Positions 1-40,668 of a stretch of DNA of 64,000 nt are shown here, piece by piece. The position numbers and the translations under genes were made by a program. Under the pieces are notes generated by a model. The model had not been told where the DNA came from. It worked only from the letters and a program-made list of their open reading frames with translations, and searched no databases. The stretch spans positions 960,001 through 1,024,000 of the forward strand of contig JAGFBZ010001548.1 in the NCBI GenBank assembly GCA_018398805.1, given 5' to 3'. This DNA is from Hirundichthys speculiger. Taxonomy: Eukaryota; Chordata; Actinopteri; Beloniformes; Exocoetidae. Positions within the stretch are counted from its first letter, which is position 1. Each line of letters opens with the position of its first letter.

Positions 1-954
1 GCTGTTTGCGAGACAAATATGTGTCACCCATAACGGTTGAGATCTTTGGATGCACATCAGCAGACAGCTTCCATAACATTTTTGTTCGCTTGGTAAATCA
101 CGTGGGAGATATTTGTACAAATGTGTCTGGGTTAACATGTATTTATGTGAAAGGCGGCACGTAGGGATGTTCAGAACCTGAAGGAGCAATTTACGCGTCA
201 GAGAAATGAGTGATGAGCGCTGGACTCAGTTATTAGCATTGATATGCTAATACGCATCATCTTTGTATAATGTAGCATCTGATTATATGACCTGAGTGTT
301 CGTGGTATCGATAATAAGTGGCTTCATGCAGAGTGCTGGTCTTAGACACGGCCTAACCGGGTTTCTTTTCAGCCTCAGCCATTGGTCGTCTTCACCCCAT
401 CAGCTGCAACCGTTTCCACCAACAGTTCATGTGCTGTCATTTGCAAAGAACATTGATATCTGAAGCCTTGTGTAGCCAAGCACAGCATGAGGAAATCTGG
501 GCCAGTAGGAGTCAGAGTACTGAAAGTCTCACTGGGGCTAAATTCACAATCAGGAGGTCCAGATATGACAAACTGTGTGTAATTAAATCTCATTATTTCA
601 GCCATAGTTACCCATGAGCGTGAGTCAGCAAGGCCCTTGTGCTGCTGCTGCAGAGGGAGGATGCTTGTTTCACTCAAAAGAGCTGTTGTGCTGTTTTACA
701 CAGAAGGAACTTCAACTGCTGAATGGAAATCATATGAGAGAGTCATTTGGAGAATAAATGTGGGGACTGTAAAGAAAGAACTGAACTCATGTCTAACCTT
801 ACAAGATTATAAATAGACATGCCCCTTCTGTGTTAAGACAATTTATAAAAAACAGGTTCATTTGAAAATATATTCACAAGAAGTACAACTAGAGGTGACT
901 GTATAATCCAGATGAGAAAAAGCAGTTTTGGCCAATCTGCATGTTCCATATTAG
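1..954. other. upstream flank or intron 1, no gene recognised
   Basis: This AT-rich stretch lies upstream of the first coding exon of cep170. Because that exon begins at an acceptor site (1841-1850), it is probably intronic, with a noncoding first exon outside the window. Short open frames near 375-677 on both strands show no domain and no splice context. Nothing else was recognised. Confidence 0.5.
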
Positions 955-1372
955 AGCTTCACCTGAGTGGAACATAATACCATCCCACATTAGAGATATA
1001 CGTACATACCACACATTCAAATACAACCTAAAAAAGTGGTTAGTTAGCCACCAGATATGTAAACACTAAACATCACACTGTCAGCATCTCTACTTATTAG
1101 TTGTACATTTATCTTTTTTTTCTCTTTCCCTGTTTTTCCTATATCAACCATCCTCTTTTTATGTCTTATGTGTTCTTTTATCAATAAGTTTTAACATGAT
1201 GTTTGTGTATTTTATGATTTTCTTTTAGTATGCATCTGACCCGTTAACATCGGTCCATGGACAACAGATGTAAAATAGCCATTTTGGCTAATTCTGGCAC
1301 ATTTACATTCTATGTTTATTAATGTGCACTGTCCATGTCAAATAAACCATAAATAAATAAAATAAATAAGTA
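955..1372 (+). mobile_element. 3' end of a 5'-truncated non-LTR retrotransposon
   Basis: The frame starting near 967 ends with a typical LINE reverse-transcriptase C-terminal tail: W-N-x-I-P-S-x-I-R, then a Y-x-x-F-K-x-N-L-K-K-W-L pattern and a TAA near 1067. About 300 bp of 3' UTR follow, ending in an AATAAA-type tail at 1345-1372. The clade cannot be fixed from so little protein. The 5' boundary is approximate. Confidence 0.5.
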
Positions 1373-1850
1373 ATTGCAGCCTGACTCCTCTGGTCTATTT
1401 CTGGCTGATTTGTGTGTAATGTTGGTGTGTTGAGCTGTGTTTGTGGGCATCGGATTGAATTATCTTAATAGACTTATGATTACTGCCTTCCTGGATGCCT
1501 TACTTATGACATACCCCATGACATCTTCACCTCGTCCTTCTCTTTGCATGGCATGGCTTGTGGTTTTGATGACAGGGGGACACTGTTGAACAATTTACTT
1601 TGTTTCAAAGCTTCCATGCTTCTAGTTTTATTTCATGTTGTTAACAGCACTACATGCTGTAATGAGCATCTCAGTTTCCTTAGGTGAGATCTGAAATAGC
1701 TGCTCTGCATATGACACACCAGCACAGGCACAGATGCCAGAAAAACTTGCTGCAGCATGTTTCATTAACACCTATTGGTACTGTAAAAACATTTTGTTGA
1801 TCAAGGTCTCATAAATAGATGCTTTAATAGGTGTATGTTGTTGTTTTCAG

Positions 1851-30109
<28,259 letters not shown>

Positions 30110-30591
30110 GGGCCCGATCTTCGCCAAACCTCCTAAAGCCGCTATTAAGGGATAGTGGGTAGCGGGAGGGGCGTTCCGCCGCAGAAAACGCAATCTTCCA
30201 ACTCCCTAAACCCACGATCTTACCTGCGCTAACCTCTATATTATGCATTTATTATGCATGGGAGTGGTTAGGGCGTTCCACTTGTTTAATCAATCAGTGC
30301 GTCAGTAGCCATTGCCTTTAAGAGCAGGTTGCGCTACCCACAAACTGCTATGGAGCGTCTTTTCATCCAGATCGGAGCAGCTCTCATGGGCAGCTCATCT
30401 GGGACTCTGCTGTAGAGCTTCCTCCTCTTCTTTCACCCTCCTCCGCACTGATATATACATAATTAGCTCTAACTAATGTGGAGCAAATGATTTAATCATT
30501 TTTTTAAAACTCCAAAGAAGTTTCAACAAACTGCTCAGAAAAAAAGAGCCAGTGAACTTTCAGGAAAACATTTCTTAACTAGAAAATCACT

Positions 30592-31012
30592 CGGAAGAGC
30601 GCAGACCTCCGCCAAGCACAACAGTTCTCCCATATAGCGATTTACAGATTGCGATAAAATCCACCTTCTGGATCAGATCCAGATCAGCCTCTGAAATTTG
30701 ATAGAGGTTCCTATTGTCAATCCCTGAGTCAAATTCCATGAGTTTTGGGCAATAATTAACGGAGATATTGAAAAAACAAAATTTCCAGCCCCATTGACCA
30801 CAATGTTATCGAAAATTTGAAAGTGATCCAGAATCCAGGATTTCTTCCGAATCACAGCCAAAATGAAATCAGTTCTTTTTTTCACATTTCTGACAACTCC
30901 TGAAAATTTCCTCAAAACCCATCCATAACTTTTGAGTTATCTTGTACACAGACAGACAAACAGACAAACAGATAAACGCTGGCAAAAACATGACCTCCTT
31001 GGCGGAGGTAAA
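30592..31012 (-). repeat. CTCCGCCAAGGAGG-family repeat, copy 2 (nested)
   Basis: The reverse of 18405-18760, more complete. It begins GCGCAGACCTCCGCCAAGCA and ends CATGACCTCCTTGGCGGAGG, giving inverted termini CCTCCGCCAAG / CTTGGCGGAGG. It lies inside the Harbinger-like element. Confidence 0.7.
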
Positions 31013-31597
31013 AATATTCTTACACAGACAACCATCGGCTACCTGAAAGTCCCAGATAGTTGGTCCGCTCCCAGTAAACATTCTCAGGCAGAGCCGCGAG
31101 AACATATTCTCAGCAGTGGGTGCTGGGAGCGGCTGTACGCACAGCTGCGCCAAAACGCACATGGCGCAGCTGATGTGCTTTTTAAAATACTGCAGAACGA
31201 AGCATTGGATGAGCATTGAGCCAGAAGAACACGTATGATGACATCTACTTTCTACCACTGAGCGCATCTTGGGTGCTCCGAGCGCAAGGAGAGGGTCAGA
31301 GGGATAGACGCACAGTACAAGAAACTCCACAACAGAGTTCTGTGTTCTCCTCGTTTCCTCCACAGCAAACATCTGAATGAGATCATGCCACAGCTGTACA
31401 GACTGACGTGTCTGGCCGTGACTATTCCCACATCCACCACAACTGCTGACCAGACATCCTCTGACCTCAAGAGAATAAAAACGTATGCAGGTAATACAGC
31501 GATGCATCATCGAGAGGTAGAGCCGTTTGTGCACGTCTGCATGTGACCAAAATATGCCATTTTGACGCGCTCTTTTACGCACCAACATGCGGGTTGC

Positions 31598-31694
31598 GCT
31601 TTCCGCAAACTCAGTATCTTGCGATCGTGGTCTGACTACCCACTACTCCGCTATCCTAAACCAACGATCGCAAGATACCGAGTTTGCGGAAAGC
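31598..31694. repeat. 31-bp near-perfect hairpin inside the Harbinger-like element
   Basis: Arms 31598-31628 and 31664-31694 (GCTTTCCGCAAACTCAGTAT versus its complement) pair with one mismatch around a 35-bp spacer. Confidence 0.85.
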
Positions 31695-31876
31695 TTAAAT
31701 TACACGCCCATTGCCACACCTACAATGTGAATAAGGGATTCGGCAAAGCGGATAGCTGCTTTAGGGAAGTGGAAGATTGCATAGCGGTTAGCGCAGGTTC
31801 CTAAATCTGCGATTTGCGGGTAGCAGCTAGCAGCTAGCGTGTACCGGCTAGCGGGAGGTGTACGATCGGGCCCTAG

Positions 31877-33365
31877 GTCTCTAGATCCTAGAACTAGTAA
31901 AAAAAAAAGGGGAATATTCATAATGAGCCCTTTATATATGACAAGTTCTGAATCCCTTGGAACAGACTTCGTTGTGACATTAGAGAACTTTTTCAGTATT
32001 TGGTCTGAGACAAGACAAAGAAAAGACACCAATGCCTTTTTCTTGGGAAAGCCTGATTCTTCTGTAAGACAGAATGAAATTATTTATTATTTACAGATGT
32101 TTGAATGGCAGATACAATTTAAGAAAACACTGCAGTATTTATTGCTACACTTGTGAAGGAGCTATAACATCATATATAGCAGCCCAACTTTGTTTCTGTG
32201 TAGCATCCATTCATATTATCCATTACAATTACCTTTTATTTTTTAATTATAGATTTCATATTGAGGTTAAACTTTTGTTAAAACCTATTTTGATGATGTT
32301 TCTGTCTTGGTTTTAAATCAGACAAGGACAGGACTGATGTCAGACCTTAAAATCTATATTACTGACCCAAAAGCTTGTCAGCCAAAAGCCGATGCAGAAA
32401 CCCAAGCTAGAGAAGATCAAATAAAAAGTGTGAATAACTGTTATTGTGTGTTGCCATAAATTATTTATGAAAATGAATATATTTTTTATCCTTTTTGATG
32501 TTTCAATTATCAAGTCTGTCTCAGTAATGACTTTCCATCAGAAATGACTATGATGCATATTTGCTTGAAAGAAAACTGGGGATGCACAGTATATATCAGT
32601 GTAAATGTTGATTATAGCTCAATTTTAAACTTCATTCATCCCCATTTTCTTGTGGAGAGGTCATTTGAACCTAGTGTAGCAAATATGTACCCTGTCTGTT
32701 AAGAGAAACTATGAACTCAAGTGCAGCCCCAACAGAAGGCTTTCCTCTTCCAAATATATTTTGTCACAAGTGCTCTAGCTCAAACAATCATTGGAATTGA
32801 TGGAATATGACAAGAAGGAGGTGAAATTCATGTTTTTGCATATTTCAAAGATGACGTTTACTAATATTAATTTCTGAGGCAACAGGTCATAATATTCTAC
32901 AGTGGCGTTTCATTATTGTGTAATATGTCTTTGACCAAGAGCAGGGTTTGGAACCAGTTGTCTGTACATGAGTGGTTTCATAAACTTCTTTCTAATCACA
33001 AACAAAATGTGTTAGAACCAGCATGGACAGGAACTACATCAAATCCTTACAGATGCATTTTACTGATTATAATACAATGGAACGATAAACTGTGTTATGA
33101 CAGTAGGTTTTCTGATGTCTTACCTCATATCACTGTTTATAATTGAATGTAACCAGATCATAACTGCTGAGTTTTAGCCAAAATAATTTGAGATGATTAA
33201 TTGCATTTTTGTGCTTGGCATACTTAGTCTAATTCTGTTTGATCATTTGGAGACTTTTTTTTTGTTTTGTATGACTTTTTTTCTTTTTGAACTGTTGTAA
33301 AGTTAAATGTTGACATTGCAATATCTGCCTTGTTTGTCTCATTTCCAATAAAATGCATGATTACT
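31877..33365 (+). other. cep170: probable cep170 3' UTR
   Basis: The sequence downstream of the insertion shows no conserved frame. The AATAAA signals at 32420-32425 and 33347-33352 are candidates. The second is followed by a GTTGTTGTTGTT-rich element (33381-33394), a good downstream element, so cleavage near 33365 is likely. The Harbinger-like element would then lie in the mature 3' UTR. Confidence 0.55.
33347..33352 (+). terminator. cep170: polyadenylation signal AATAAA, probable cep170 end
   Basis: A canonical hexamer with a GT-rich downstream element 30-45 nt later. It is the strongest such pair between the stop codon and the next element. Use is inferred, not shown. Confidence 0.55.
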
Positions 33366-33654
33366 ATGAGGTATGTTTTTGTTGTTGTTGTTTTACACTA
33401 AGTTTTGATTGATGCATATAACTTAGAAAGAAGACATAAAAGCATTTCAGACCACAGCTGCTAGGAGCAGCTTGAGCATTTAAGCAGACAGCACTGCTTA
33501 ATTATAAATTCACCAGTGGGTGTAAATATTTCACTTTCAGGAAACATTTATGTGGTACACAGGATATTTCCATTATGATGCCATTTAAGCCTGTTACTCT
33601 TTCATTGTTACATTTATGTCATTGTGTTAAGCATCTAATGAATAAGAAATATAC

Positions 33655-34141
33655 TGTCATGGCCTGGTCGGCCGTGGCAGCCCTGTGTGTGTATGTCTGT
33701 GTCAAGCTGGCGTCTCTCTCTGTCTTTAGTGGTTCCTGTTTTACTTTGAAAGGTCTGTCTTGTCGTCAATGTTTTCTGCTTTGCTTCCTCCCTCTTGTTA
33801 CCTTGATTCCCTGCACCTGCCTCTCGTTTGTTCCTCTGTGTATTTAAGTGTATGTAATTTTCCCCTGTTCTCTGTGGCTCCATTTCGTCTTCGTGGCATG
33901 TTGCTATTCTGCTGTTTCCCCTCTCGTTGTCCTCCCGGAAGGTTCAATTGAGTTTGTATTTTTGTATTTTTGCATTTTAGTGTTTTTGGATTTCTGGTAT
34001 CTTTAGGTTTTTGTGTTTTGGATTTTTGGATTTTGTATTTTCATGTTTTTGGATTTTTGGCTTTTGTTTTTGTGAATAAACCCTTTTGTATTTTTGAAAC
34101 TCTTGGGTCATCCTTCCCTCTACCAGCTGCAGAACATGACA
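33655..34141 (+). mobile_element. LTR of a retrotransposon (487 bp)
   Basis: It begins TGTCATGGCC and ends AACATGACA, so the ends are inverted (TGTCATG...CATGACA). It includes a TATTTAAG box at about 33841 and AATAAA at 34075-34080, the expected LTR promoter and polyadenylation signals. The following bases (GAATGGAGCC... and ACTGGACCCAGCAGGAG) look like the leader and gag start of fish Ty3-type elements. No matching 3' LTR was found. Confidence 0.7.
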
Positions 34142-34565
34142 GAATGGAGCCACCATCAACTGGACCCAGCAGGAGACTTCACTGCCTTCCAGGGAACCCG
34201 ATTAGCGCTGGGCGGCCCCAAAAGCCACCAGCAGGCTTGTGGGAGCTCGGGGAGGGGTCCATCCTATTTTTTGGCTGAGCTTGTCCTCTGAGGTGGAGGT
34301 CAGGACACCTCAGAGAAGGCGAGGTAAGTGCTCACGGTCTGGGGCAGCCCCAAGGATGGCCAGTCCTCAGAGGGCTCCTGTCTCCACCGTGGCCTTGGAG
34401 GCCACACCACCCCCAGCTCCCATCCCCGGAAGTGTCCCGGAGCACGCGTCCCCTTTGTCCCCTAAACCCATCTCGAGTGCAGTCCTGGACACGGTGCTGG
34501 CGATACAGGAGGAGGTCGAGTCCTTTTTTGAACTTTACCGCCGTCTCGTGTCTTCCATACTGGGG
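34142..34565 (+). pseudogene. gag-like leader of the LTR element, truncated
   Basis: Pro- and Ser-rich frames follow the LTR. The frame at 34239-34560 ends E-E-V-E-S-F-F-E-L-Y-R-R-L-V and is then broken by the next element at about 34566. Similar proline-rich coding-like sequence resumes at 41405. No protease or polymerase motif was seen, so the element is a remnant. Confidence 0.45.
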
Positions 34566-36175
34566 ACCAGGGGCGTAGCACCAAATTCTGGGCCCTGTAC
34601 ACTCTCAATGTCAGTGGGCCCCTATCCATGCCAGTGCATGATGTGCATGAGCAAGAAAAAAAAGGGGGGTATTTTTTTAAAATAAAAAAGCATAAATACG
34701 GTTTTAAGATACAATCAGATCAGATCATATTGATGAGTAGTTCTTTCATTCAACACCTGAATTGATGCATTTGGCCTACTTGTGCTCAGATACCTAAAAC
34801 ATTAGGCTACATGTTAGGCTACTGGTTTGTGTAATGTTTTGATCCTTGACACTTGTGCAAATTTTGATTTAAAAACATTTATTCTTGAACAGGAGACAAA
34901 TGCACACTGAAATAAATCAAATCAAATAAGCAACATTACTTTTGTAATGAGAAGGTACAGTAGAAATGAACAGAAAAATATTAAGTTTCAATGTGAAAAA
35001 AAGAAGTTGTCACTGGTTTCTGCTTTTTACATTAAAGGCCTATGTCATCTTATCAATAGAGCCTGCGATAGTACAAAATTTCAACTGTCAAATTGCTCTT
35101 CAGCTTGCAGAAAAAGGAATAAAGCCTCGCTGACACGAGATGTAAAGATGTAATTTACATCCCAGTAAATGCCCACTGGCAAGGCAAGGTAAGGCAAGGC
35201 AAGTTTATTTGTATAGCAAATTACGTGTACAAGACAATTCAAGGTGCTTTACATAAAACATTTGAAACATTACAGACCATTAAAAAGTACATTAAAACAG
35301 GAGGAAATAAAAAGAAGAGAAATAATAAAAATGCAAAAAGTTAATCAACAGTTGTTTTTGATTTTAAAAAAAAAAAAAAAAGGAATTAAAAATGTAGATA
35401 AAATGCAAGAAATAAAAATTAGTTGTTATGATAAAATGTGACAAATAGAAAAGTTTTTAACCTTGATTTAAAACTGCTGAAAGTATCAGCAGACCTGCAG
35501 GTTTCTGGGAGTTTGTTCCACATGTGAGGAGCTTAAAAACTGAACGCTGCCTCTCTGTGTTTAGTTCTGACTCTGAGAACAGAAAGTAGACTTGAACCTG
35601 ATGACCTGAGGTATCTGGTGGGTTCATAATGAACCAGAAGATCCTGAATGTATTTTGGCCCTAAACCATTCAGTGCTTTGTAAACTAACAGCAGGATTTT
35701 GAAGTCAATTCTTTGACAAACAGGAAGCCAGTGTAAAGATCTGAGGACAGGAGTTATATGATCCACTTTCTTAGAGTTAGTGAGGACTCGAGCAGCAGCG
35801 TTCTGGACTAACTGCAGCTGTCTGATAGTCTTTTTAGGGAAGACCTGTCAGGACAGCGTTACAGTAGTCCAGTCTACTGAAGATAAATGCATGGACAGGT
35901 TTTTCTAAATCCTGCAGAGACATCAGTCCTTTAATCCTGGATATGTTCTTTAAGTGATAATAAGCTGACTTCACAGCTGTCTTGATGTGACTACTGAAGT
36001 TTAGGTCTGAGTCATAACAACACCCAGATTTCTGGCTTTGTTTTTGGTTTCTAACTTAGCTCTTTGAAGCTGAATGGTGACTTTTAATCTTTCTTCCTTG
36101 GCTCCAAAAACTATTATTTCAGTTTTGTCTTCATTTGACTGAAGGAAGTTCTGACACATCCAGTCTCTAATTTGA

Positions 36176-36745
36176 TCAATGCATCTGGTCGGTGTTTGGA
36201 TTGGACTGTAGTCTTCTGGTGAGATGGTTATGTAGATTTGTGTCATCAGCATAGCAGTGGTAACATATTTTGTTGTTTTTCATAATCTGAGTGAGTGGGA
36301 GCATGTAGATGTTATACAGCAGTGGCCCCAAGATGGAGCCTTGAGGAACTCCACAAGTTGTTTTAGTTTGATCAGATTTATAGTTACCTATAGACACAAA
36401 GTAGTCCCTGTCTTTTAGATAGGACATAAACCAATTCAAAGCAGTGCCAGAAAGCCCTACCCGGTTTTTCAGCCGGTCTAGTAAGATGTTATGGTCGACC
36501 GTGTCAAATGCAGCACTGAGATCCAGTAGTACCAGGACTGAAATGTTTCCACTATCTGTGTTCAAGTGGATGTCATTAAGGACCTTAACTAGAGCAGTCT
36601 CAGTGCTGTGATGTGGCCAAAAACCTGACTGGTAGATATCAAAACAGTCATTTAGCATCAAGAAGTTGTGGAGTTGTTGAAAAACAGCTTTTTCTATAAT
36701 CTTGCTAAGAAAGGGGAGGTTTGATGTCGGTATGTAGCTGCTCAA
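36176..36745 (-). pseudogene. L2 reverse transcriptase fragment
   Basis: A 189-codon frame holding the RT palm: L-V-L-L-D-L-S-A-A-F-D-T-V-D-H, then C-G-V-P-Q-G-S-I-L-G-P-L-L, then C-Y-A-D-D-T-N-L-H with the catalytic Asp pair. Further C-terminal parts lie in other frames (36252-36001, 35766-35533). Confidence 0.87.
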
Positions 36746-37195
36746 GAGTGATGAGTCTAAGCTGGTCTTTTTCAGGAATAGCTTGATGATGGCTGTTTTT
36801 AGGGTCTGAGGAAAGACTCCTGAGAGCAGGGAGGTGTTTACAATCAGTAAAATATCTGGTACCGTGCATCCTGAAACAGTCTTGAAACACCCTGTTGGCA
36901 GGGTATCAAGACAGCAAGTGGTGGTTTACAGATGGCAAATGATCTCATCCAGGGTTTTTTGGGCTGATTGGAGAAAAGTGTGTCATGGTGTTTATGTTTT
37001 TAGGTGGCCACAGTGGTGACATATGTGCTACCCCTGGTGTGGAAGCATGCACTGACTGCCTCATTTTCTGAATTTCTGTCAGTAAAGAAGGAAGCAAATT
37101 CATTACAGGCCTGGTTGGACAGGAGTTTTGGGGATACTGACACAGGAGGGTTAGTTAACGTGTCAACAGTAATGAACAGGGAACAAGCATTATTA

Positions 37196-38251
37196 TTTGC
37201 ATATCGTAATGGGCTTGGGGTTGAAGACGCCATCATCTACCTGCTTCACAGAGCCCACTCTCATCTGGACCAATCAGGCAGCACTTTGAGGGTCATGTTC
37301 TTTGATTTCTCAAGTGCTTTTAATACAATTCAGCCTGCGTTGTTATGTGAGAAGCTCCATAAGTTCCAGGTGGATTCCTCCACAACCTCCTGGATTTATG
37401 ACTACCTCACAAACAGACCACAGTTTGTGAGACTGAAAGGTTGTGTGTCTGAGATAGAGGTCAGCAGCATTGGAGCACCACAAGGAACTGTTCTCTCACC
37501 ATTTCTCTTCACGCTCTACACCTCTGACTTCCAGTACAACTCTGAGTCCTGTCATCTGCAGAAATACTCTGATGACTCTGCAGTTGTTGGGTGTATCAGC
37601 AACGGACAAGAAGCTGAGTACAGAGAATTGGTCTGTCAGTTTGTGAAATGGTGTAGTAACAATCATCTCGTATTAAATACCAGCAAAACTAAGGAGATGA
37701 TTGTCGACTTCAGGAGGAACAAGAATCAACACAGCAGTGTTTCCATCCTGGGAAAGGAGGTGGAGGTGGTGGAGGAATACAAGTACCTTGGAGTTCAGCT
37801 TGACAACAGACTGGAGTGGAAATGCAACACAGAAAACATCTACAAGAAAGGTCAGAGCAGACTCTACTTTTTAAGAAAGTTGAGATCTTTTAATGTCTGC
37901 ACCAAGATGTTGCACATCTTCTATAAGTCTGTTGTTGAAAGTGCAATCAGCTTTGCAGCCATCTGCTGGGGCAGCAGCATCAGAACCAGAGACCTGAAGA
38001 GAATCAACAAACTGTTCAGGAAAGCTGGATCTGTGCTGGGTGTAACTCTGGAGCCGCTGGAGCTGATTGTTCAAAAAAGAATACTGCACAAGCTGATGAA
38101 GATGATGGAGGACTCTTCACACCCTCTCCACGACACAGTGATCAAACAACAGAGTGTGTTCAGTGAGAGGCTTCTTCAGGTCCGTTGCAAGACGGAAAGA
38201 TACAGAAGATCATTCCTGCCAGCAGCCATCAGCCTCCACAACAAGACTTAA
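37196..38251 (+). CDS. Rex1-like RT C-terminal ORF, intact reading frame but 5'-truncated
   Basis: About 350 codons without a stop cover the RT palm, thumb and C-terminal region (L-H-I-F-Y-K-S-V-V, R-S-F-L-P-A-A-I-S-L). There is no promoter or own start: the upstream open sequence back to 37004 is antisense L2. It is therefore a young but dead-on-arrival fragment. A second copy (57808-59352) shares over 90 percent of residues by eye. Confidence 0.75.
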   Translation, partial: FAYRNGLGVEDAIIYLLHRAHSHLDQSGSTLRVMFFDFSSAFNTIQPALLCEKLHKFQVDSSTTSWIYDYLTNRPQFVRLKGCVSEIEVSSIGAPQGTVLSPFLFTLYTSDFQYNSESCHLQKYSDDSAVVGCISNGQEAEYRELVCQFVKWCSNNHLVLNTSKTKEMIVDFRRNKNQHSSVSILGKEVEVVEEYKYLGVQLDNRLEWKCNTENIYKKGQSRLYFLRKLRSFNVCTKMLHIFYKSVVESAISFAAICWGSSIRTRDLKRINKLFRKAGSVLGVTLEPLELIVQKRILHKLMKMMEDSSHPLHDTVIKQQSVFSERLLQVRCKTERYRRSFLPAAISLHNKT

Positions 38252-38388
38252 CACCTGTTATTATATTATCATTATTATTATTTCTGTCTGTTTTTTTTTT
38301 TTTTTTATAAAAGAGAGAGAGCCCTTACTACATTGAATTTCCCTTTATGGGATAAATAAAGTTTTTTTTTTTCATTTCATTTCATTTT
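37196..38388 (+). mobile_element. Rex1-like LINE, 5'-truncated, inserted in the L2 element
   Basis: An 8-bp duplication, CATTATTA, flanks it (37188-37195 and 38389-38396). The 3' tail is a CATTT repeat after GGGATAAATAAAG. The frame 37196-38251 stays open from A-Y-R-N-G-L-G-V-E-D-A to the natural stop. RT motifs: F-D-F-S-S-A-F-N-T-I-Q-P, G-A-P-Q-G-T-V-L-S-P-F-L, K-Y-S-D-D-S-A-V-V-G. The Asp pair is in a Y-S-D-D context, common in this family. Confidence 0.85.
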
Positions 38389-38821
38389 CATTATTACTGT
38401 TCTTATCAATGATGTCAGAAAATAATGATTGTCTTGCATTTCTCAGCTCCAGATTATAAATTTTAGTCTTTCTCTCTAGATCTCATAGTGAACCTGCAAC
38501 TTTGTTTTCCACCACCTGCGTTCAGCTTTCCGACATTCTCGTTTTTCAGCTCTTACCAGTGTGGCATTTTTCCATGGAGCTCTCTTTTTGGCAGTGATCA
38601 CTTTCACCTTGATGGGAGCAATGACATAAATAATGCTTTTAATTTTACCATTGAAATGATCCACAAGCTCATCAACTGAGGGCCAGGAGAGAGGGAGTGA
38701 GGGAGAGAAAGCTTGTAGAAACATTTCACTGGGATTTTTACCCATGTATGGTTTTTTGACAACCTCTGTTTGGACATTCTTGTTGACAGTAACAGCACTC
38801 TCAAAGAAAACACAGGAATGA

Positions 38822-39577
38822 TCAAATAGAGCAACATCCATCATCCATGACCTTGGAAATATTCAGACCTTTGGAGATGACTAGATCCAAACAGTGCCCT
38901 CTGTTATGCGTTTTTTCTTTCACATGCTGAGACAGACCAAAATTATCAAGAACACAACACAACTCTTTGCTCATTCTGTCCTGGACATTATCAGTATGAA
39001 TGTTGAAATCTCCAACAACAGTAACACAATCAAGATCAACACAGATTACTGACAGAAGTTTAGAAAAGTCTTCAAAAAAGCTTGTAGAGTTTTTAGGTGG
39101 GCTATTTATGTTAACAAGCAGCACACGGCCAGGGGAATTCATCTGGAGAGCTACATATTTAAAAGATGCAAAGTTTTTATAAGACATCTGTTTACATTGG
39201 AAGGAGTCATGAAACAAAACAGCCACTCCTCCACCTTTCTTATGTAGTCTAGCTTCACTCACAAACTTGAAGTTTGGAGGGGTTGCTTCAATAAGAACTA
39301 CTGAATCATTTTCTCTGTCTAACCAGGTTTCTGTTAAAAACAAGAAATTAAGTTTGTGCTTTGTAATAAAATCATTGATTAGAAATGTTTTTCCTGCCAA
39401 AGATCTAACATTTAGTAACGCTAGTTTCAGTGTGCTAGGAGCATTATCTGTCCAGTTCTTGTTATGGGCAAGCTGGCGAGGAATGAACACAAGATTTGAA
39501 TATGTTGGGTGAATCTTGTTTCTCTGCATATTTACCAGCCTTTTTCTATTACCTATTAAAACAGGGATAGAGTCCAA
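38822..39577 (-). pseudogene. L2 endonuclease domain fragment
   Basis: A 251-codon frame with the AP-endonuclease order expected of L2: N-V-R-S-L (near 39430), T-E-T-W-L (near 39330), G-G-G-V-A-V-L, V-V-G-D-F-N-I-H (near 39010) and H-N-R-G-H-C-L-D-L. The S-D-H-S-C-V motif follows in another frame (38844-38476), so a frameshift lies near 38830. The Asp and His residues of the nuclease core are visible. Confidence 0.85.
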
Positions 39578-40630
39578 CTTTCTGTGAATTGACAGAGCTA
39601 CATTCCTCCTCCTGTCATCTAAAAGAATAATTTTAACACCTTCTAATAAGGAGAGTCCCGGCCTATTCTGGGAAAAGTCACGACTGTTGTGATCCTTGGA
39701 GCCTGAACCCTCTGAATCATACTGGAGTTAGGGCTAGACGCCGTAACTACAGCTGCTGCAGTGGGGGTGAGGCTGGAGGTTCTGACTTGGGGTTCTCGGG
39801 TGGGAGGTGTGAAGGGGATACAAAGGGATTTGGGTGTAAAGAGGGATTTGGCCACGGGGTAGATCTGAGCCCAGCGTTGACCCGCTCCATCATCTGCTCC
39901 GTAAATTGCAGGTGTGGGGAGGAGGGAGAAAGGGAAGGTGAGGAGGGTGATCTTGGTTGTTCCTCCTCAAGGTCTTCACTGGGCTTTGTTTGGTCTCCTC
40001 TATGAGATAACTCCTTGTTAATCACAGCCTTGGCGCCACGTGCAGATGGATGATGTGGGCAATAAAACAAGTTGGAGGCAAACAGTTTTGCCCCTGACTT
40101 GTTGAAGTTAAATCTGTCTGTCTTAAAAAGATGCCTGCATTCCCAAAAAAATTTTAAAATTGTTAATAAAATGATCAGCACATGCAGATGATAGCCACAC
40201 TGAGGGGTCTTTTTGTTTGCAAAGTCACTAATAAGATCTGTAAAGTCCAATTGTTTGGCAAATTGGCTTTCAATCGACAGAATGGCGAGGCTGTTCAGTC
40301 TATCCTGGCCCATTGTTGATCTCAGGTAGTTCTTAACCAGCCTCAACTTGCTGAAAGCTCATTCACCCCCTGCAACTGTGACAGGAAGTGTGCAGAAAAT
40401 TCTCAATCAGTATATTACTATTGTGCACTTGAGCCTACAGTGATATTGGTAGGCTATTTACATGTTGATATATGCAGCAGAAATATTGCTAGGTGGATCA
40501 TTTATTAAGTCTCAGCACGGAGTTTCACTTTCAGATATGTTAGTATACGCTATAGCACTGAACCAAAAGCATGACTTACTGTAAACTTAAGATAAACAAA
40601 TCGCATTTAGGCAGCGATCTACCAGTCAGC

Positions 40631-40668
<38 letters not shown>

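Larger units (their letters stand above)
30110..31873. mobile_element. Harbinger-like nonautonomous DNA transposon, 1764 bp
   Basis: The terminal inverted repeats are GGGCCCGATC (30110-30119) and GATCGGGCCC (31864-31873). A 3-bp duplication, TAG, flanks them (30107-30109 and 31874-31876). Three-base duplications with GGGCC-type ends suggest PIF/Harbinger. No transposase frame is present. It contains a nested CTCCGCCAAG-family repeat (30592-31012) and an internal hairpin (31598-31694). The superfamily is inferred. Confidence 0.75.
35177..40140 (-). mobile_element. L2-type LINE, nearly complete, minus strand
   Basis: The 3' end has a GGCAA-repeat tail (35178-35200) next to the phrase AAGTTTATTTGTATAGCA. 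The RT lies at 36745-36176 (L-S-A-A-F-D-T-V-D-H; G-V-P-Q-G-S-I-L-G-P-L-L; C-Y-A-D-D) and the endonuclease at 39460-38870 (N-V-R-S-L-A-G; L-T-E-T-W-L; G-G-G-V-A-V-L; V-G-D-F-N-I-H). The 5' region reaches about 40140. A Rex1-like LINE (37196-38388) splits it. Frames are broken in several places. Confidence 0.85.

Noticed and set aside
375..677. 100-codon minus-strand frame upstream of cep170
   Set aside because: No homology, no splice context and overlapping open frames on the other strand.
30869..31588. 239-codon minus-strand frame as a gene
   Set aside because: It lies wholly in a nonautonomous transposon, crosses a nested repeat, and shows no domain.
37004..38251. A 415-codon single gene
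   Set aside because: The first 64 codons are antisense L2 sequence and the rest a Rex1-like RT; it is a chance fusion across an insertion junction (37188-37195).
39747..40346. 199-codon minus-strand protein
   Set aside because: It joins the hAT dimerisation segment to the 5' part of an L2 LINE; an insertion artefact.
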